From: Microbacterium sp. SL75
GTDB lineage: Bacteria; Actinomycetota; Actinomycetes; Actinomycetales; Microbacteriaceae
Assembly: GCF_026625865.1 (NCBI RefSeq)
Contig: NZ_CP113067.1
Coordinates: forward strand, 868,001-932,000
Direction: 5' to 3'
DNA length: 64,000 bases
Shown here: positions 33,390 to 41,538 of the stretch, in pieces
Layout: each line of letters starts with the position of its first letter
How positions within the stretch are numbered: position 1 is the stretch's first letter
Program-made: the position numbers and the translations under genes
Notes under the pieces: generated by a model
Told to the model about the DNA's origin: nothing
The model's database searches: none
The model's input: the letters and a program-made list of their open reading frames with translations, nothing else

Positions 33390-34706
33390 TCAGAGATTCG
33401 GCGGGACGGGCGTCGACAGCGGCACGCCGGTGCCGTACCGCTCGTGCTCGATCTCATCGAGCGACTTGCCCTCGGTCTTCGGCGCCCACACGGTGCCGAT
33501 GACGAGCGCCGCCACGAGCAGCGCGAGGATGATGAGCCCGAGCACGGCCAGCCCGGTCTGGGCCAGCAGGATCGGGAACACCAGGCTCAGCAGTCCGACC
33601 ATCACGCGAGCGAGCATGAACAGCACGCCCTGCGCGCTCGCCCGGTAGCGGGTCGCGAACAGTTCGGCCGTCCACAGGCCGTAGAAGGCCTGCGCGCCGA
33701 GTCCGGCCGACACACCCCACGCCACCGCGAAGAACAGCAGCGAGCCCAGTCCGGGCGGGGCGTAGATCAGCACGGCCCACGCGACGACGCCGAGAGCGGC
33801 TCCGCCGAAGTACAGCCAGCGCCGGCTCACGCGATCGCCGTAGCGCATGAACCCGAAGTACGTCGCGGCCGCGGTGAGGGTCCACACCAGCACCTGCAGG
33901 AGGTTCTGCTGCACCGGGTCGTGCAGGCCCGAGGCGTCGTAGACCCGGGGCTGGAAGATGCCCGCCTGCCCGGCGACGGTGTTCCACAGGCCGTAGACGC
34001 CGAGGAGGAACAGCAGCGCCGTCCAGTTCTTCCGCTCGCGCAGGAGCCCCGCCAGACCGCTGAAGAACGAGATGCGCTCGCCGGCGTTGGTCGCCGCCTC
34101 CCGCTGTTGCTTCCACCGGCGCGACTCGGGCAAGCCCCGCCGCACCCACCAGGTGACGGCGGCGATGACGAACAGGTGCAGGAAGATCAGGCGCGAGCCC
34201 CACAGGCCGAGGGGGGCCACCACGACGGCGAGGAGGAAGCCGATGGCCGGTCCGATCGACCACGCCAGCTGGGCGGTTCCGACATGGGCCGCGCGGTGCT
34301 CGCTGGGCGCCTCCTCGGCGATGTAGGTCCAGGATGCCGGCACCCCGGCGCCCACGGCGATACCCATGAGGATGACTCCGGCCAGCAGCACGCCGACGTT
34401 GCCCGAGAAGGCGACGAGAAGGGCACCGACCATGAACACGATGAGGTCGTAGGTGTAGATGAACTTGCGGCCGAGACGGTCGCAGAGGGGGCCGCCGATG
34501 GCGGCTCCGATCGCCGAGCCGAAGGCGTTGGCCGAAAGGGCCGCGATGACGCCGACGACGCCGTCGCTGAAGCCGAAAGACTCCTGCCAGAGCGTGAGGC
34601 TCGTGGCGAGGGCGATGATCGCGCCCGCCTCGATGTAGTTCGACATCGCCACGGCGATCGTGGCTTTCCAGGCCGAGAGCGGCCGCTTGGTGGTGGTCGT
34701 GGTCAT
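33390..34706 (-). CDS. Sugar-porter MFS transporter, likely L-rhamnose importer
   Basis: 438 residues, 12 membrane helices, ATG at 34706 with GGGGAG seven bases upstream. The loop 2-3 motif is GGPLCDRLGRKFIYTYDL and loop 8-9 reads MRYGDRVSRRW. It is encoded two bases after rhamnose isomerase within the operon, so import of L-rhamnose is the clear inference. An energy source by proton symport is usual for the family. Confidence 0.88.
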   Translation of the reverse strand: MTTTTTKRPLSAWKATIAVAMSNYIEAGAIIALATSLTLWQESFGFSDGVVGVIAALSANAFGSAIGAAIGGPLCDRLGRKFIYTYDLIVFMVGALLVAFSGNVGVLLAGVILMGIAVGAGVPASWTYIAEEAPSEHRAAHVGTAQLAWSIGPAIGFLLAVVVAPLGLWGSRLIFLHLFVIAAVTWWVRRGLPESRRWKQQREAATNAGERISFFSGLAGLLRERKNWTALLFLLGVYGLWNTVAGQAGIFQPRVYDASGLHDPVQQNLLQVLVWTLTAAATYFGFMRYGDRVSRRWLYFGGAALGVVAWAVLIYAPPGLGSLLFFAVAWGVSAGLGAQAFYGLWTAELFATRYRASAQGVLFMLARVMVGLLSLVFPILLAQTGLAVLGLIILALLVAALVIGTVWAPKTEGKSLDEIEHERYGTGVPLSTPVPPNL

Positions 34707-34708
34707 GA

Positions 34709-35875
34709 TCAGGCTCCCCATCCGGCCTGGGTGCCGCCGACACGGTCGGCGGCGATGCGGGTCTGGTAATCGGAGGCGGCGTACGCCGCCATCGGGTCGG
34801 CGGGAAGGCCCCGCGCGGTGCGCCATTCGGCCAGGGCCGGGCGCACGTCGGTCGCGAAGGCGTCCATCATCACGGCGTTGGCGCCGAGCACGTCGTTCGC
34901 CTGCTGCGCGGATGAGAGTGCGTCACGATCCAGCAGCAGGGCGCGGGCCGTCATCTCCTGCACGTTGAGCACCGAGCGGATCTGCCCGGGGATCTTGTCC
35001 TCGATGTTGTGGCACTGGTCGAGCATGAACGCGACCTCGGGGTTGTTCAGGCCGCCACCGCGCACGACCTCGACGAGGATGCGGAACAGCTGGAACGGAT
35101 CGGCCGCACCGACGATGAGGTCGTCGTCGGCGTAGAAGCGGGAGTTGAAGTCGAACGAGCCGAGCTTCCCGAGCCGCAGCAGCTGCATCACGATGAACTC
35201 GATGTTCGTTCCGGGTGCGTGGTGTCCCGTGTCCAGGCACACCATCGCCTTGTCACCGAGCGACGCCACCTGCACGTAGGAGGTCCCCCAGTCGGGAACA
35301 TCGGTGTGGTAGAACGACGGCTCGAAGAACTTGTACTCCAGCACGAGACGCTGGTCGTCGCCGAGGCGGGCGTAGATCTGCCGCAGGGAGTCGTTCAGGC
35401 GGTCCTGGCGGTCGCGCATGTCGTTCTGACCCGGGTAGTTCGACCCCTCCGCGAGCCAGATCTTCAGGTCGCGCGAGCCCGTGGCATCCATCACGTCGAT
35501 GCAGGCGAGGTGGTGCTCGATGGCCTTGCGGCGGATCCGCTCGTCGTGGTGGGTGAGGGCGCCGAACTTGTAGTCCTCGTCCTGGAACGTGTTCGAGTTG
35601 ATCGTGCCGAGGCGCACCCCGAGGTCCTCGGCGTGCCGACGCAGGGCGTCGAAGTCGTCGACGAGATCCCACGGGATGTGGAGGGCGACCGAGGGGGCGA
35701 GGCCGGTGAGGCGGTTGACCTCGGCGGCGTCGGCGATCTTCTCGAAGGGGTCGCGCGGGGTGCCGGCGGTCGGGAACACGCGAAAGCGCGTGCCGGAGTT
35801 GCCGAAGGCCCACGAGGGCAGCTCGATCGCCTGCTTCTCGAGGGTCGCGAGGACATCGGGTGACAGCGTCGTCAT
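34709..35875 (-). CDS. rhaI: L-rhamnose isomerase
   Basis: 388 residues of the RhaI type found in actinobacteria and Pseudomonas (not the RhaA of E. coli). Residues for two metal ions fit KFFEPSFYHTDVPDWG (Glu), VCLDTGHHAPGTN (Asp, His) and FDFNSRFYADDDL (Asp). It converts L-rhamnose to L-rhamnulose. The ATG overlaps the mutarotase stop by 4 bp. Confidence 0.93.
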   Translation of the reverse strand: MTTLSPDVLATLEKQAIELPSWAFGNSGTRFRVFPTAGTPRDPFEKIADAAEVNRLTGLAPSVALHIPWDLVDDFDALRRHAEDLGVRLGTINSNTFQDEDYKFGALTHHDERIRRKAIEHHLACIDVMDATGSRDLKIWLAEGSNYPGQNDMRDRQDRLNDSLRQIYARLGDDQRLVLEYKFFEPSFYHTDVPDWGTSYVQVASLGDKAMVCLDTGHHAPGTNIEFIVMQLLRLGKLGSFDFNSRFYADDDLIVGAADPFQLFRILVEVVRGGGLNNPEVAFMLDQCHNIEDKIPGQIRSVLNVQEMTARALLLDRDALSSAQQANDVLGANAVMMDAFATDVRPALAEWRTARGLPADPMAAYAASDYQTRIAADRVGGTQAGWGA

Positions 35876-36252
35876 GGCTGGGTGCTTTCGTTCGGGGCGG
35901 ATGCCGAGGATCCGGCGTCCGCGAGCTGGTCGGCGAGGTGGAAGACCTCGACGAGGGGGGTGGCCGCCTGGTCGGGGCGGCCGTCGAGGTCGGCGAAGAA
36001 GGGGGCCATCTCGGCTTCCCAGGCCGCGGCGATCGGGGAGGCGGCGAGGTACTGCTGCGCGGCGGCGGCGTCGTCGGTCTCGTAGTAGCCGAACAGCGTG
36101 CCGGTGGCGCGGTCGAGGAACAGCGAGTAGTTGCGGCGTCCGGCCGCGGCGATCTCGGCGAGCATCTCGGCGCTCACCGGGCTGTGCCGGGAGACGTACG
36201 CGTCGGCGAGCTCGGCTCGGACGCGCAGCGTGAAAGCAACGCGGGCTGTCAT
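35872..36252 (-). CDS. rhaM: L-rhamnose mutarotase
   Basis: 126 residues, GGAGTG before the ATG. The RhaM motifs VAFTLRVRAELADAYVSRHS (His) and RRNYSLFLDRATGTLFGYYETDD are present. It speeds up interconversion of the alpha and beta anomers so that RhaI gets its substrate. First gene of the operon. The C-terminal SSASAPNESTQP is an extra tail. Confidence 0.93.
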   Translation of the reverse strand: MTARVAFTLRVRAELADAYVSRHSPVSAEMLAEIAAAGRRNYSLFLDRATGTLFGYYETDDAAAAQQYLAASPIAAAWEAEMAPFFADLDGRPDQAATPLVEVFHLADQLADAGSSASAPNESTQP

Positions 36253-36312
36253 GTCACTCCTTCGTGGTCGTCCACGGATCGGAGGGGGCTGACGGTGCCC
36301 GACGATTCGATG

Positions 36313-36342
36313 TTGAATCGTTCCAATCGGTGAATCGTTTCA
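36313..36342. promoter_or_regulatory. Two LacI-type operators between the rhamnose operon and its regulator
   Basis: TTGAATCGTTCCAA (36313-36326) and TGAATCGTTTCA (36331-36342) are both dyads of the TGAAwCGwTTCA type with CG centres, 17 bp apart. They lie between rhaM and the divergent LacI gene, so one repressor can control both directions. Their pattern matches LacI-type rhamnose regulator sites of other actinobacteria. Confidence 0.75.
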
Positions 36343-36389
36343 GAGAGTAACCTGGACGCCACACGTTCGTCAACAACCGGGAAGAAACG

Positions 36390-37385
36390 ATGACGCCGAG
36401 CATCAAAGACGTCGCCGCCGCCGCCGGCGTCTCGGTGGGCACGGTCTCGAACGTGCTCAACCGCCCCGAGAAGGTGTCCGCCGCGACCGTCGAGCGCGTC
36501 CACGAGGCCATCGACGACCTCGGATTCGTGCGCAACGACGCTGCCCGCCAGCTTCGGGCCGGAAACAGCCGCTCGATCGGCCTGATCGTCCTCGACAGCG
36601 CGAACCCCTTCTTCGCCGAAGTCGCCCGCGGCGCCGAAGACCGCGCCGCGGAGCACGGCATGACGGTACTGCTCGGCAACGGCGGCCATGACGGTGCCCG
36701 CGAGAGCGCCTACCTCGATCTCTTCCGCGAGCAGCGCGTACGCGGCGTGCTGCTCACGCCCAGCGATCTCGCCTCACCCACCCTGGCCGCCGCCGGCATC
36801 CCCCTCGTCCTCGTCGACGGCGAGCTGCCCGACGCGCGCATCGCCGCCGTCTCCGTCGACGACGTCGAGGGCGGCTATCTCGCCGTACGCCACCTGTTGT
36901 CACGCGGTCGACGCCGCATCGCCTTCGTGGGCGGGCCGGCCTCCGTCCGCCAGGTCGCCGACCGCCTCGCCGGCGCGCGCCGCGCGCTCGACGAGGTACC
37001 GGGCGCCACCCTCGAGGTGCTGGCGACGCCGGCACTGACGGTCCTGGCCGGTCGTGCGGTGGGCGAGCGGATCGCCGCCCGCCCGGCGGAGGACCGACCG
37101 GATGCCGCCTTCTGCGCCAACGACCTGCTCGCCGTCGGAGTGCTGCAGGGCGCCACGATCCTCGGGTCGGTCCGCGTACCGGACGACCTCGCCCTCATCG
37201 GCTACGACGACATCGACTTCGCCCAGGCGACGGTCGTCCCGCTGTCCTCCATCCGGCAGCCCGCTCACGCGATCGGGGCGACGGCGGTCGACCTGCTCCT
37301 CGAGAGCATCGTCGACCCGACCGCCGCGCCACGGACCGTGCGCTACCGCCCCGAGCTCATCGCGCGCGCCTCGACGGGCTCCTGA
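36390..37385 (+). CDS. rhaR: LacI-family regulator of rhamnose catabolism
   Basis: 331 residues with a complete HTH (SIKDVAAAAGVSVGTVSNVLNR) and hinge helix (FVRNDAARQLRAGNSRSIGL), unlike the LacI-like gene at 13262. The effector domain follows, ending in FCANDLLAVGVLQGA and IGYDDIDFAQATVVPLSSI. Divergent orientation and two shared operators point to rhamnose as inducer. The gene symbol is assigned by context. Confidence 0.85.
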   Translation: MTPSIKDVAAAAGVSVGTVSNVLNRPEKVSAATVERVHEAIDDLGFVRNDAARQLRAGNSRSIGLIVLDSANPFFAEVARGAEDRAAEHGMTVLLGNGGHDGARESAYLDLFREQRVRGVLLTPSDLASPTLAAAGIPLVLVDGELPDARIAAVSVDDVEGGYLAVRHLLSRGRRRIAFVGGPASVRQVADRLAGARRALDEVPGATLEVLATPALTVLAGRAVGERIAARPAEDRPDAAFCANDLLAVGVLQGATILGSVRVPDDLALIGYDDIDFAQATVVPLSSIRQPAHAIGATAVDLLLESIVDPTAAPRTVRYRPELIARASTGS

Positions 37386-37400
37386 CGCACCGCCCGCCCG

Positions 37401-38870
37401 TCAGTGCGCGGGCGTCGCCTCGGCGCCCTCGACCTGCTTCGGCGTCCGCACGAACACCGCGAGCACGATCACCGCCAGCGACAGGCACGCCGCGACGAAG
37501 AAGGCGGTGTGGATGCCGGAGGCCGTGGCATCCACGACACCGGTGCCCTGCGCCGCCGACGCCGCCGCGCCCACCGTCATGAGGGTCACGAACACCGCCG
37601 TACCGGCCGCCCCCGCGAGCTGCTGGACGGTCGACACGATCGCCGAGCCGTGCGGGTAGAGGTGGCGAGGGAGCGAACCGAGGGCCGAGGTCATGAGCGG
37701 GGTGAACATGAACGCCAGCCCCAGGCTCAGCACGCAGTGCACGGCGATGACGAACCCGATCGACGTGTCCACCGACAGGGTCGCGAAGCCCCACAGGGCC
37801 ACGCTCGCCACGATCGCCCCCGGAAGAACAAGCGGCCGGGCACCGAAGCGGTCGAAGAGGTTGCCGACGAGCGGCGCCATGAGCCCCATCAGCAGACCAC
37901 CCGGCAGCAGCATGAGACCGGCCGACAAGGTGCCGAGACCCAGCACGTTCTGGACATACAGCGGCAGCAGGATCAACACCCCGAAGAGCACCGTCATCGC
38001 GACCACCACGAGCACGACCGCGATGGTGAAGGTCGAGTGGCGGAACACCGCGAGGTTCAGCAGCACGCGGTCGGTCGCGCCCAGACGCAGCTGACGCACG
38101 ACGAAGCCGGCCAGCGCCACCGCACCGACCACGAGCGGGACCCAGATCGGCACGAGCGCGTGTCCGCCGGCCGCCTCGCCGATGCTCGAGAGGCCGAAGA
38201 TGATGCCGCCGAAGGCGAGGGCCGAGAGCACCACCGAGAGCACGTCGAGGCTCACGCGACGCGTCTCGGTGAGGTTCTTGACCCAGCGGGCGCCGAGCGC
38301 GATCGCCACGAGGGCGATCGGCACCATCACGATGAACATCGCGCGCCAGGGGAAGACCGAAAGGATCAGCCCCGAGACCGTCGGGCCGACGGCGGGTGCG
38401 ACCGAGATCACGATCGAGATGAGGCCCATCATGCGTCCGCGGCGGTTCGCGGGCACCACGTTGAGCACCGTCGTGAACAGCAGCGGGATCATGATCGCCG
38501 TACCGGACGCCTGCACGATGCGTCCGATCAGCAGCACGCCGAAGCCGGGGGCCGAGGCTGCGATGACGGTTCCGAGAGTGAACAGACCCATCGCGGTGAA
38601 GAACAGGGTGCGCAGGGGGAAGCGCTGGATGAGGAAGCCCGTGGCCGGGATGACCACGGCCATCGTGAGCAGGAACGCCGTGGTGAGCCACTGGGCGGTG
38701 GCCGCGGTGATGTCGAGCTCACGCATGAGTTCGGGAAGCGCGACTCCCATGATCGTCTCGTTGAGGATCACGACGAAGGCGGCGACCACCAGCAGGGCGA
38801 TGACCGCACCCGGGCGGGCGGCGGTCCTTCCGGGTGGCGCGGCGGTGGGGACAGTTCCGGTGGCGACCAT
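37401..38870 (-). CDS. DHA2-family MFS exporter under TetR control
   Basis: 489 residues from ATG at 38870; an alternative TTG at 38894 is less likely because it overlaps the operator region. Helix 1 has the DHA2 motif FVVILNETIMGVALPELM. The loop 2-3 and motif C (IVISVAPAVGPTVSGLIL) are typical. It has 12 to 14 membrane segments. It is divergent from a TetR gene with one palindrome in between. Confidence 0.92.
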   Translation of the reverse strand: MVATGTVPTAAPPGRTAARPGAVIALLVVAAFVVILNETIMGVALPELMRELDITAATAQWLTTAFLLTMAVVIPATGFLIQRFPLRTLFFTAMGLFTLGTVIAASAPGFGVLLIGRIVQASGTAIMIPLLFTTVLNVVPANRRGRMMGLISIVISVAPAVGPTVSGLILSVFPWRAMFIVMVPIALVAIALGARWVKNLTETRRVSLDVLSVVLSALAFGGIIFGLSSIGEAAGGHALVPIWVPLVVGAVALAGFVVRQLRLGATDRVLLNLAVFRHSTFTIAVVLVVVAMTVLFGVLILLPLYVQNVLGLGTLSAGLMLLPGGLLMGLMAPLVGNLFDRFGARPLVLPGAIVASVALWGFATLSVDTSIGFVIAVHCVLSLGLAFMFTPLMTSALGSLPRHLYPHGSAIVSTVQQLAGAAGTAVFVTLMTVGAAASAAQGTGVVDATASGIHTAFFVAACLSLAVIVLAVFVRTPKQVEGAEATPAH

Positions 38871-38900
38871 GAGAGACCAATCTGAGCAGTTCAAGACAAG

Positions 38901-38917
38901 TTGGCAGTTACTGCCAA
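38901..38917. promoter_or_regulatory. TetR operator palindrome TTGGCAGT-T-ACTGCCAA
   Basis: Near-perfect 17-bp palindrome between the divergent exporter and TetR genes. A TACTGT -10 element (38930-38935) lies seven bases before the TetR ATG, so its message is probably leaderless. The palindrome is well placed to repress the exporter. Confidence 0.75.
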
Positions 38918-38942
38918 TAAGACATGGACTACTGTAGCCGAT

Positions 38943-39578
38943 ATGGAGACCGCAGCGGCACCCGCCGGCGAGGGATTACGAGAGCGTCGTCGACGCGAGA
39001 CCACCCTCGAGATCTGCCAAGCGGCCCTGGACCTCTTCGAGCAGAAGGGGGTCGCCCGCACCACGGTCGACGAGATCGCCGCTCGAGCGGGAGTGTCGGC
39101 GCGCACGTTCTTCCGCCTGGCGGGCACGAAAGAAGACGCCGTCTTCATCGACGACGAGCGCTTCGTCTCCGCCCTCGCCGAGGTCGGAGCCGACGGCGAC
39201 AACATCGGCACCCTCACCCGCGCTCTCCGAGACGTCTTCGCCCTCGAACTGGCGCGCCTGCACGCGGACGCCCGAGCGCGAGAGAGGTTTCTCCGCGTGC
39301 GCCGGCTGATCGGTCACGAGCCCTCACTGCTGGGCGCCGCCATCCGCCGCGAGACGACCTCGTCCGACCGCTTCATCCCCGAGATCGCCGCACGCGTGGG
39401 CCTGAGCGAGCTCCCCGTGCGGGCCGCCGTCGGCCTCGCGGCGCTCGAGATGCGAACCGCACTCGACGAGTGGGCCCGCCGCGCCGACCGCGGCGAGACG
39501 GCGGACCTGCTCGCCGTGCACCGCGACGTCCAGCGGTTGCTCGGCGCCGCGGCATCCGCGGTCGGCCCGCAGGATTGA
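38943..39578 (+). CDS. TetR-family transcriptional regulator
   Basis: 211 residues from ATG at 38943; the reading frame is open further left, but the palindrome lies there. The N-terminal HTH is EICQAALDLFEQKGVARTTVDEIAARAGVSARTFFRL (core GVARTTVDEIAARAGVSARTFFR). The C-terminal ligand domain has no obvious family signature. It is divergent from the exporter gene and is its likely repressor. Confidence 0.92.
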   Translation: METAAAPAGEGLRERRRRETTLEICQAALDLFEQKGVARTTVDEIAARAGVSARTFFRLAGTKEDAVFIDDERFVSALAEVGADGDNIGTLTRALRDVFALELARLHADARARERFLRVRRLIGHEPSLLGAAIRRETTSSDRFIPEIAARVGLSELPVRAAVGLAALEMRTALDEWARRADRGETADLLAVHRDVQRLLGAAASAVGPQD

Positions 39579-39628
39579 CCCGCGGCATCCCGTTCCACCG
39601 TGCCGCGCCGTCCCGCGGACGTCGTGGT

Positions 39629-39666
39629 CGACACGCCTGTCCGGGATGCCGGCTCCCGGCGTGTCG
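39629..39666. terminator. Hairpin between TetR and transglutaminase genes
   Basis: CGACACGCC (39629-39637) pairs with GGCGTGTCG (39658-39666), a 9-bp stem with an inner CCGGG/CCCGG possibility. The genes on either side are convergent, so it may stop both. The loop contains GGGATGCCGG, another copy of the window-wide motif. Confidence 0.55.
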
Positions 39667-39713
39667 AGCACAGGCTCCGCACGACGGCCCGCGTCCGGAC
39701 CTGCCCGGGGACC

Positions 39714-40559
39714 TCAGGTCTCGCGCGTGATCGTGACCTTGACCTTGAGGTTGCTCTTGCCGGGGCCGGCGTACACGCCGCGGAGCGGGGGCACGTCGTT
39801 GTAGTCGCGGCCGCGACCCACCAGCACGTGCCGGTCGCCGATCTCGATGTTGTTCGTCGGGTCGAAGCCCTGCCAGTCGCCGGCGAACCATTCGACCCAC
39901 GCGTGCGACTCCCCCGTCACCGCTTCGCCCACCTCGGCGGAGGGCTTCGGGTGCAGGTAGCCCGACACGTATCGGGCCGGGATGCCGACCTCGCGCAGGG
40001 CCCCGATCGCGATGTGGGCGATGTCCTGACAGACGCCTTTTCGCGCCTCCCACGCGTCGACCGCCGTCGAATGCACGCCCGTGACGCCCTGCATGTAGTC
40101 GATGGCGTTGCCGATCGCCTCGGCGATCGCGTGCGCCGCGGGGCCGGGCCGGTCGTGCTGCGCGGCGATCGAGCGGGCGAGCTCCGCCACCTCGGGGTGC
40201 GGGGTCGTGCGACGGGTCTGCGTCAACTGCTCGACGGTCGTGATCGAGCGAGCGGCCTCGGAGGCCAGCTGCTCCCACGTGATGTCGGCGTGTTCGATGG
40301 GACGAGGACGCACCTCGACGAGGGAGCGCGCGGTGATCGTGAGCGCCCCGTGCGGAGACAGCACGTCGAACGCCGCCACCCGCGTGCCGAAGTAGTCGAC
40401 GTACTGGTTGACGGAGGTCGACGGCTCGATGTCGAGCGACGAGCTCAGCACGAACTGGCTGTCGGTCGAGTGCGGCAGCATGCGCGCCTCGTTGTACGAG
40501 GCGACGACGTCGCCCGGGTAGACGAACCCGGTCTGGTGTTCGATGCGCAGACGTTTCAT
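39714..40559 (-). CDS. Transglutaminase-like protease family protein
   Basis: 281 residues. The catalytic triad of the fold is visible: Cys in RKGVCQDIAHIA, His in ESHAWVEWF and Asp in FDPTNNIEIGDRHV. N-terminal segment MKRLRIEHQTGFVYPGDV is the Bact_transglu_N domain. It belongs to a trio with an alpha-E protein and a circularly permuted ATP-grasp enzyme, in which this member is thought to cut or rearrange peptide bonds. Substrate unknown. Confidence 0.9.
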   Translation of the reverse strand: MKRLRIEHQTGFVYPGDVVASYNEARMLPHSTDSQFVLSSSLDIEPSTSVNQYVDYFGTRVAAFDVLSPHGALTITARSLVEVRPRPIEHADITWEQLASEAARSITTVEQLTQTRRTTPHPEVAELARSIAAQHDRPGPAAHAIAEAIGNAIDYMQGVTGVHSTAVDAWEARKGVCQDIAHIAIGALREVGIPARYVSGYLHPKPSAEVGEAVTGESHAWVEWFAGDWQGFDPTNNIEIGDRHVLVGRGRDYNDVPPLRGVYAGPGKSNLKVKVTITRET

Positions 40560-40605
40560 CGACGGCTCCCCGAGGTCGTCATCCGGGCAGTGGCCACGGC
40601 ATCCG

Positions 40606-41538
40606 TCATGAGATCTCTCCGATCCAGCTCGGCTCGGCCTGCGTCGGGAAGAACCGCGAGCGGATCGCCTCCGACGCCTCCCGGGTCACCGTCTGCACGC
40701 GCTGCATGTGCTCGGGCAGCTCCGCCAGGATGTCGCTGACGGGGCGGTACTCGAGGTCGTTGCGGATCTGGCCGAGAGCCCGGAGCACCGTGTTGGAGTG
40801 ACCGACGCGGTCGGCGCGCGGGTCGATGGCGCTCATGCAGTCCTCGGCACGCTGGATCGAGTAGATGATCGAGCGCGGGAAGAGCCGGTCGAGCAGGAGG
40901 AACTCCGCCGCGTTGCGGGCGCTCGGCATGCCGCGGTAGGTGCGCAGGTACGCCTCGTACGCGCCGCACGAGCGGAGGATCGTCGTCCACGACGGGCCCG
41001 AGACCTCGGTGAGCGAGCGCGTCGCCAGCAAGCGCGCGGTCATGTCGGTGCGCTCGATGCTGCGCCCGAGGGTGAAGAACTGCCAGGCCTCGTCGCGGTT
41101 CGTCGAGGAGTCGACGATGCCGATCGCGAGGGCCGCGCGCTCGCGCACCCACTGGAAGAACTCGTGCACCTTGTCGGTCTGCAGGCGCCGGGGCATCCGG
41201 GCGTTCGTGGTGTTGAGGATCTCCCATAGCTCGGTCGAGACGATCTCTCGCGCGCGCCGGGCGTTCTCGCGCGCCGCGGTCAGCGAATAGGCGATGCTCG
41301 ACGGGTTCATGCGGTCGACCGCGAGACGGGCGAGGACGTCGTCGCGGCGTACGGAGTCGACGTTCTCGGGCCAGGCAGAACCCATGACGCTCAACAGCGA
41401 ACGGCACGCGGTGTCCTCATCGATCCACGGGTCCTCGAGCAGCAGCTGCAGGTGCACGTCGAGGATGCGGGCGGTTCCGTCGCTGCGCTCGATGTAGCGC
41501 CCGATCCAGAACAGCGATTCGGCGATGCGACTCAGCAT
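40606..41538 (-). CDS. Alpha-E domain protein
   Basis: 310 residues, AGGAGGTGCCCGG right before the ATG. MLSRIAESLFWIGRYIERSDGTARILDVH is the diagnostic start of the alpha-E helical domain; RSIERTDMTARLLATRS repeats this element in the middle. It is linked to the ATP-grasp gene (7-bp overlap). In such clusters the three proteins are predicted to build or modify a peptide. Confidence 0.9.
   Translation of the reverse strand: MLSRIAESLFWIGRYIERSDGTARILDVHLQLLLEDPWIDEDTACRSLLSVMGSAWPENVDSVRRDDVLARLAVDRMNPSSIAYSLTAARENARRAREIVSTELWEILNTTNARMPRRLQTDKVHEFFQWVRERAALAIGIVDSSTNRDEAWQFFTLGRSIERTDMTARLLATRSLTEVSGPSWTTILRSCGAYEAYLRTYRGMPSARNAAEFLLLDRLFPRSIIYSIQRAEDCMSAIDPRADRVGHSNTVLRALGQIRNDLEYRPVSDILAELPEHMQRVQTVTREASEAIRSRFFPTQAEPSWIGEIS

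Noticed and set aside
31353..34769. 1138-codon open frame on the plus strand, antisense to the rhamnose genes
   Set aside because: It is a high-GC shadow frame: it lies opposite well-supported rhaB, rhaE and MFS genes, has no recognisable domain and an Arg/Glu/Asp-rich low-complexity composition.
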